From Aneurinibacillus tyrosinisolvens (GTDB lineage Bacteria > Bacillota > Bacilli > Aneurinibacillales > Aneurinibacillaceae), in assembly GCF_001015055.1 (NCBI RefSeq), contig NZ_BBWZ01000023.1:1-64000 (forward strand): a stretch of 64,000 bases of DNA, in the 5' to 3' direction. Shown here piece by piece: positions 61,528 through 64,000 of the stretch. A program made the translations under genes and the position numbers. Each line of letters opens with the position of its first letter. The stretch's first letter is position 1. Under the pieces are notes generated by a model. That model did no database searches. It was given only the letters and a program-made list of their open reading frames with translations, and was not told the origin of the DNA.

Positions 61528-64000
61528 TTGGCAGAAGCAGAACAACAGCCGCTCACTACCCAGGAGCCAACCGAGCCAATAACGGAGAAGAAGAAACGGA
61601 AGAAACGAGCCAACAAAACGATTTCTGTATTCACGCCAGCTCAGTACCGAACATGGCGAATCCAGAAGCGAGAGAAATGGTTGGAGTGGTATCGTTTATA
61701 CTTCCATACTGTCGCCAGCCTAGTTTGTGTTTTTCTCAGTTTCCTTTTAGGATATTCAGGTTTGATGATTTATTTATCGCACCTAAACCATTCAGACGGA
61801 AGTGCCATATCAGCCTTGAGTTTATTCATGAACCATCCTCCTTTCTGGTTGACAGCCTTACTTGGAGCGTTCGTTATTCCAATAGACCGGTTAGATAGTA
61901 GTTGGGCTTTCTTCTTTATCACGCTCATTCCTGTCTTTACCTGGTGTTACACAACCATCACTCAACCAATTACAAAGGGATATAAAACCATCATCTCATG
62001 GAAATCATTGAAGGGAAGGAATATCGCTTTAGCCATTTGTTCCCTGTCTTTCATGTGCATGTACTGTGGTTTTATAGGCTGGTATATTGATACAAACATG
62101 TTTGACTTCTTCGCCAGTATCCATACACCTCAACCGTTTCTTGTTGTAAGTTCGATGGAGAGTTTTGGATATATTCTTTTGTATTCTCCGGTGTTTCTCT
62201 GTTTATATGGCATCTACATGACAGGAAAAGAATTCTATCAAAACGAGGACTTACGCAAGCAATATGAAACGTGGGAATTTTCCCCACTTGCCCGTCAATC
62301 GTTTAATCTCACTGATGGCAAATGCGATGTCATTGTAGGGTGGGATAAAAAGAACAAAAAGCCTATCGTCATCAAAGAAACGAACCGCATGCTCCACGAG
62401 CTCATATGCGGGGCTACCGGCTCAGGAAAATCGAGTACGGCCATTCTAATCCGTATTGTGCAGGATTTAATCCGCATTGCCCGCGGTCAAAAAATGGGCG
62501 TCGTGATTTTGGAGCCGAAAGGCGATCTTGTTTCTGATGTATTGAAACTTGCCAAGAAATTAGGCATTCCAGACAGTAAAATCAAAGTTGTTGACCCTAT
62601 CAACCTGGCTAAGTCTGTCAAATTTAACCCCTTAAGTGGGCCGGACATGTCCAAAGTAGCTGAAACCTTCAAAGGTACCTTAAATGCATTAGCTGGTGAT
62701 CAAGATGCCTTTTTCAAGGGACAACAAGAGGAAATAGCCGGGTTTTACGTATTACTCGGTAAAATCTTTTTCAATGATAATGGTAGAGATAACCTTGATA
62801 TCCGCCATTTGCAGCAAATGTTCACCGATCCTGCTTTCTTAGCGCAAATCGTTGAACGTTTACGTACCAGAATTGATGATGAGATGAGTAATCCAGCAAC
62901 CACTAAGGAACGCCAATTTCAATTGGCAACAGAAGATGGAGTGGTACGTTATTTCGAGGACCAAGTATTATCCTATAAAACCTTCCGTAGAGATGGGGTA
63001 GAGCAGCCGTTAATGTATCCGGCCGGACACCGTTATGCTGGTAGACAGCAGGTAGAAAGCAAAAAGGACGCTTATATTACAGGCGGGAAGAAATATCTCA
63101 ATGAATTGGCGATGAACCAACTTCTTTCCCAACTTTTTATACCGGAAGAAGGGGAAGAGACACTTGATTTAGACAAGTTTCTTGAAGAAGGCGGCATATT
63201 GCTCGTCAATACTGCACTTGGAACCCTCGATGAAATGTCGTTGCTTTTCGGACAATTCTTTATACGTCAATTCCAATCTGCTGTTTTCCGTAGACCGCCA
63301 GAGGAGGATGAAAACGGCAAACCAACAGGGTATAAGCGTATCCCTATTTTCTTTACAATTGACGAGTTTCCCTTGTACATCAATGAGGCTTTCGAACGCA
63401 TGTTAACGCTGGGCCGTAGTTACCGAGTAGGAACACTCATTGCCCTGCAATCATTAGGACAACTCGATAGTGTAAGGCCTGGCTATGACAAGGTAATCAA
63501 ATCTAATGCCCGTAATAAAACGGTCTTTGGTGGAGGAGAAAAAGACGATAACCAGTGGTTTTCAGAACAATTTGGTGAAGAATATCAAATTGAAGAGAGC
63601 TTAAATGAGTCCACCACACCTGTTACCGTGGAAAATCAGACATGGGGATTCCGACACAATACACAGCGGAGCCTTGTTGCCCGTTTTTCTCCTACGTACA
63701 TCATGGAGTTGCCATTTAAAAATTTCATCATCCAGTTAATTGATGAAAACAATTCGATTCAACCGCCTGTCCATGCTGTAGGTAAATTTGTGAGTGAGAC
63801 AAAATATATAAGTAAATTTGTGGATGTAGGGAAGGGAGAATTATCATCCGAGAGTGATAAACCATTTTCAGTGGGATCCCACCTCAATTATTACAAACAA
63901 GCCATCTCGACTACGTTGCAAAGCGGTATCCCGAACAAAAAACAAGATACCATCAACGAACAGCAACCTACTCTTGACGAAAATGGCAATGAGAAAAATA
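61528..64000 (+). CDS. VirD4/TraG-type conjugative coupling protein (partial)
   Basis: Open to the right edge (824 codons shown). TTG start with GGGGAGG 7 nt upstream. N-terminal basic region, about four transmembrane segments (residues about 60-240), then the motor: Walker A GATGSGKSS at about 294-302, a VVILEPKGDL motif, and Walker B-like IPIFFTIDEFP near residue 610. T4CPs feed relaxase-bound DNA to the conjugation channel. The C-terminus is cut off by the window. Confidence 0.88.
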   Translation, partial: MAEAEQQPLTTQEPTEPITEKKKRKKRANKTISVFTPAQYRTWRIQKREKWLEWYRLYFHTVASLVCVFLSFLLGYSGLMIYLSHLNHSDGSAISALSLFMNHPPFWLTALLGAFVIPIDRLDSSWAFFFITLIPVFTWCYTTITQPITKGYKTIISWKSLKGRNIALAICSLSFMCMYCGFIGWYIDTNMFDFFASIHTPQPFLVVSSMESFGYILLYSPVFLCLYGIYMTGKEFYQNEDLRKQYETWEFSPLARQSFNLTDGKCDVIVGWDKKNKKPIVIKETNRMLHELICGATGSGKSSTAILIRIVQDLIRIARGQKMGVVILEPKGDLVSDVLKLAKKLGIPDSKIKVVDPINLAKSVKFNPLSGPDMSKVAETFKGTLNALAGDQDAFFKGQQEEIAGFYVLLGKIFFNDNGRDNLDIRHLQQMFTDPAFLAQIVERLRTRIDDEMSNPATTKERQFQLATEDGVVRYFEDQVLSYKTFRRDGVEQPLMYPAGHRYAGRQQVESKKDAYITGGKKYLNELAMNQLLSQLFIPEEGEETLDLDKFLEEGGILLVNTALGTLDEMSLLFGQFFIRQFQSAVFRRPPEEDENGKPTGYKRIPIFFTIDEFPLYINEAFERMLTLGRSYRVGTLIALQSLGQLDSVRPGYDKVIKSNARNKTVFGGGEKDDNQWFSEQFGEEYQIEESLNESTTPVTVENQTWGFRHNTQRSLVARFSPTYIMELPFKNFIIQLIDENNSIQPPVHAVGKFVSETKYISKFVDVGKGELSSESDKPFSVGSHLNYYKQAISTTLQSGIPNKKQDTINEQQPTLDENGNEKN

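Noticed and set aside
1..64000. CRISPR array, tRNA or rRNA genes, prophage structural module
   Set aside because: No spaced repeats with unique spacers, no cloverleaf or rRNA sequence, and no capsid or tail genes were recognised anywhere.

Overview
The window looks like part of a large, low-GC plasmid of a spore-forming Bacillales bacterium (Brevibacillus, Aneurinibacillus or Paenibacillus-like; the genus is a guess). Evidence: strong AGGAGG-type ribosome sites, frequent TTG/GTG starts, SLH-domain surface proteins, Spo0E-like and SpoIIM-like sporulation proteins, and a TubR/TubZ segregation-replication cassette, which is known from Bacillus plasmids and clostridial phages. No rRNA, tRNA, CRISPR array or ordinary housekeeping operon is visible. 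Nearly every gene from 1 to 59 kb lies on the minus strand. The exceptions are a small AT-rich plus-strand island (about 25.7-29.7 kb), a tandem RHH gene at 32 kb, a 49-codon ORF at 5.1 kb and the plus-strand genes after 59.9 kb.

Layout. 0-5 kb: decayed IS91-type and IS3-type transposases, orphan genes, and a phosphodiester glycosidase (NAGPA) next to a propeller-like gene broken by a nonsense codon. 5-7.5 kb: an RRNPP-type HTH/TPR regulator with a duplicated upstream box. 7.5-12 kb: a 1159-residue natural fusion of a type IA topoisomerase (TopB-like) with an FtsK/SpoIIIE translocase. 12-25.7 kb: secreted or surface accessory proteins (SNase lipoprotein, DUF1173-like nuclease candidate, SLH protein, copper-amine-oxidase-N-like protein, SpoIIM), a tandem winged-helix PadR-like regulator and five adjacent membrane microproteins. 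25.7-29.7 kb: AT-rich island with an RlpA/expansin-like secreted protein and a lipoprotein gene interrupted by a 107-bp palindromic insertion. 29.8-35.5 kb: FEN/Pol I-type 5'-3' exonuclease with a novel N-terminal region, and small membrane proteins. 35.5-46.1 kb: two TnpB elements flanking an about 1.8 kilo-residue PKD-repeat surface protein and an SLH protein. 46.2-55.4 kb: an apparently complete Gram-positive Tad/Flp pilus operon (HTH, two TadZ/CpaE-like proteins, CpaB, TadA, TadB, TadC, three pilins, prepilin peptidase, two pseudopilins). 55.5-59.8 kb: MerR-like coiled-coil protein, AT-rich 70-bp repeats, tubZ, tubR and an iteron array. 59.9-64 kb (plus strand): replication-relaxation family protein and a VirD4/TraG-like coupling protein running off the window.

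The most interesting signal is a recurring leader architecture. At about ten operon starts a sigma-A-like promoter is followed within about 25-55 nt by a hairpin of the form GGAAGCACC ... GGTGCTTTTTTGCG. This looks like an intrinsic terminator placed inside the 5' leader, ahead of the first gene. It precedes the pilus operon, the PKD protein, the coupling protein, the topoisomerase-FtsK fusion, the exonuclease, the SNase and others. I infer a plasmid-wide attenuation/antitermination regulon that couples pilus, surface and DNA-transfer functions. No relaxase and no obvious antiterminator is inside the window.
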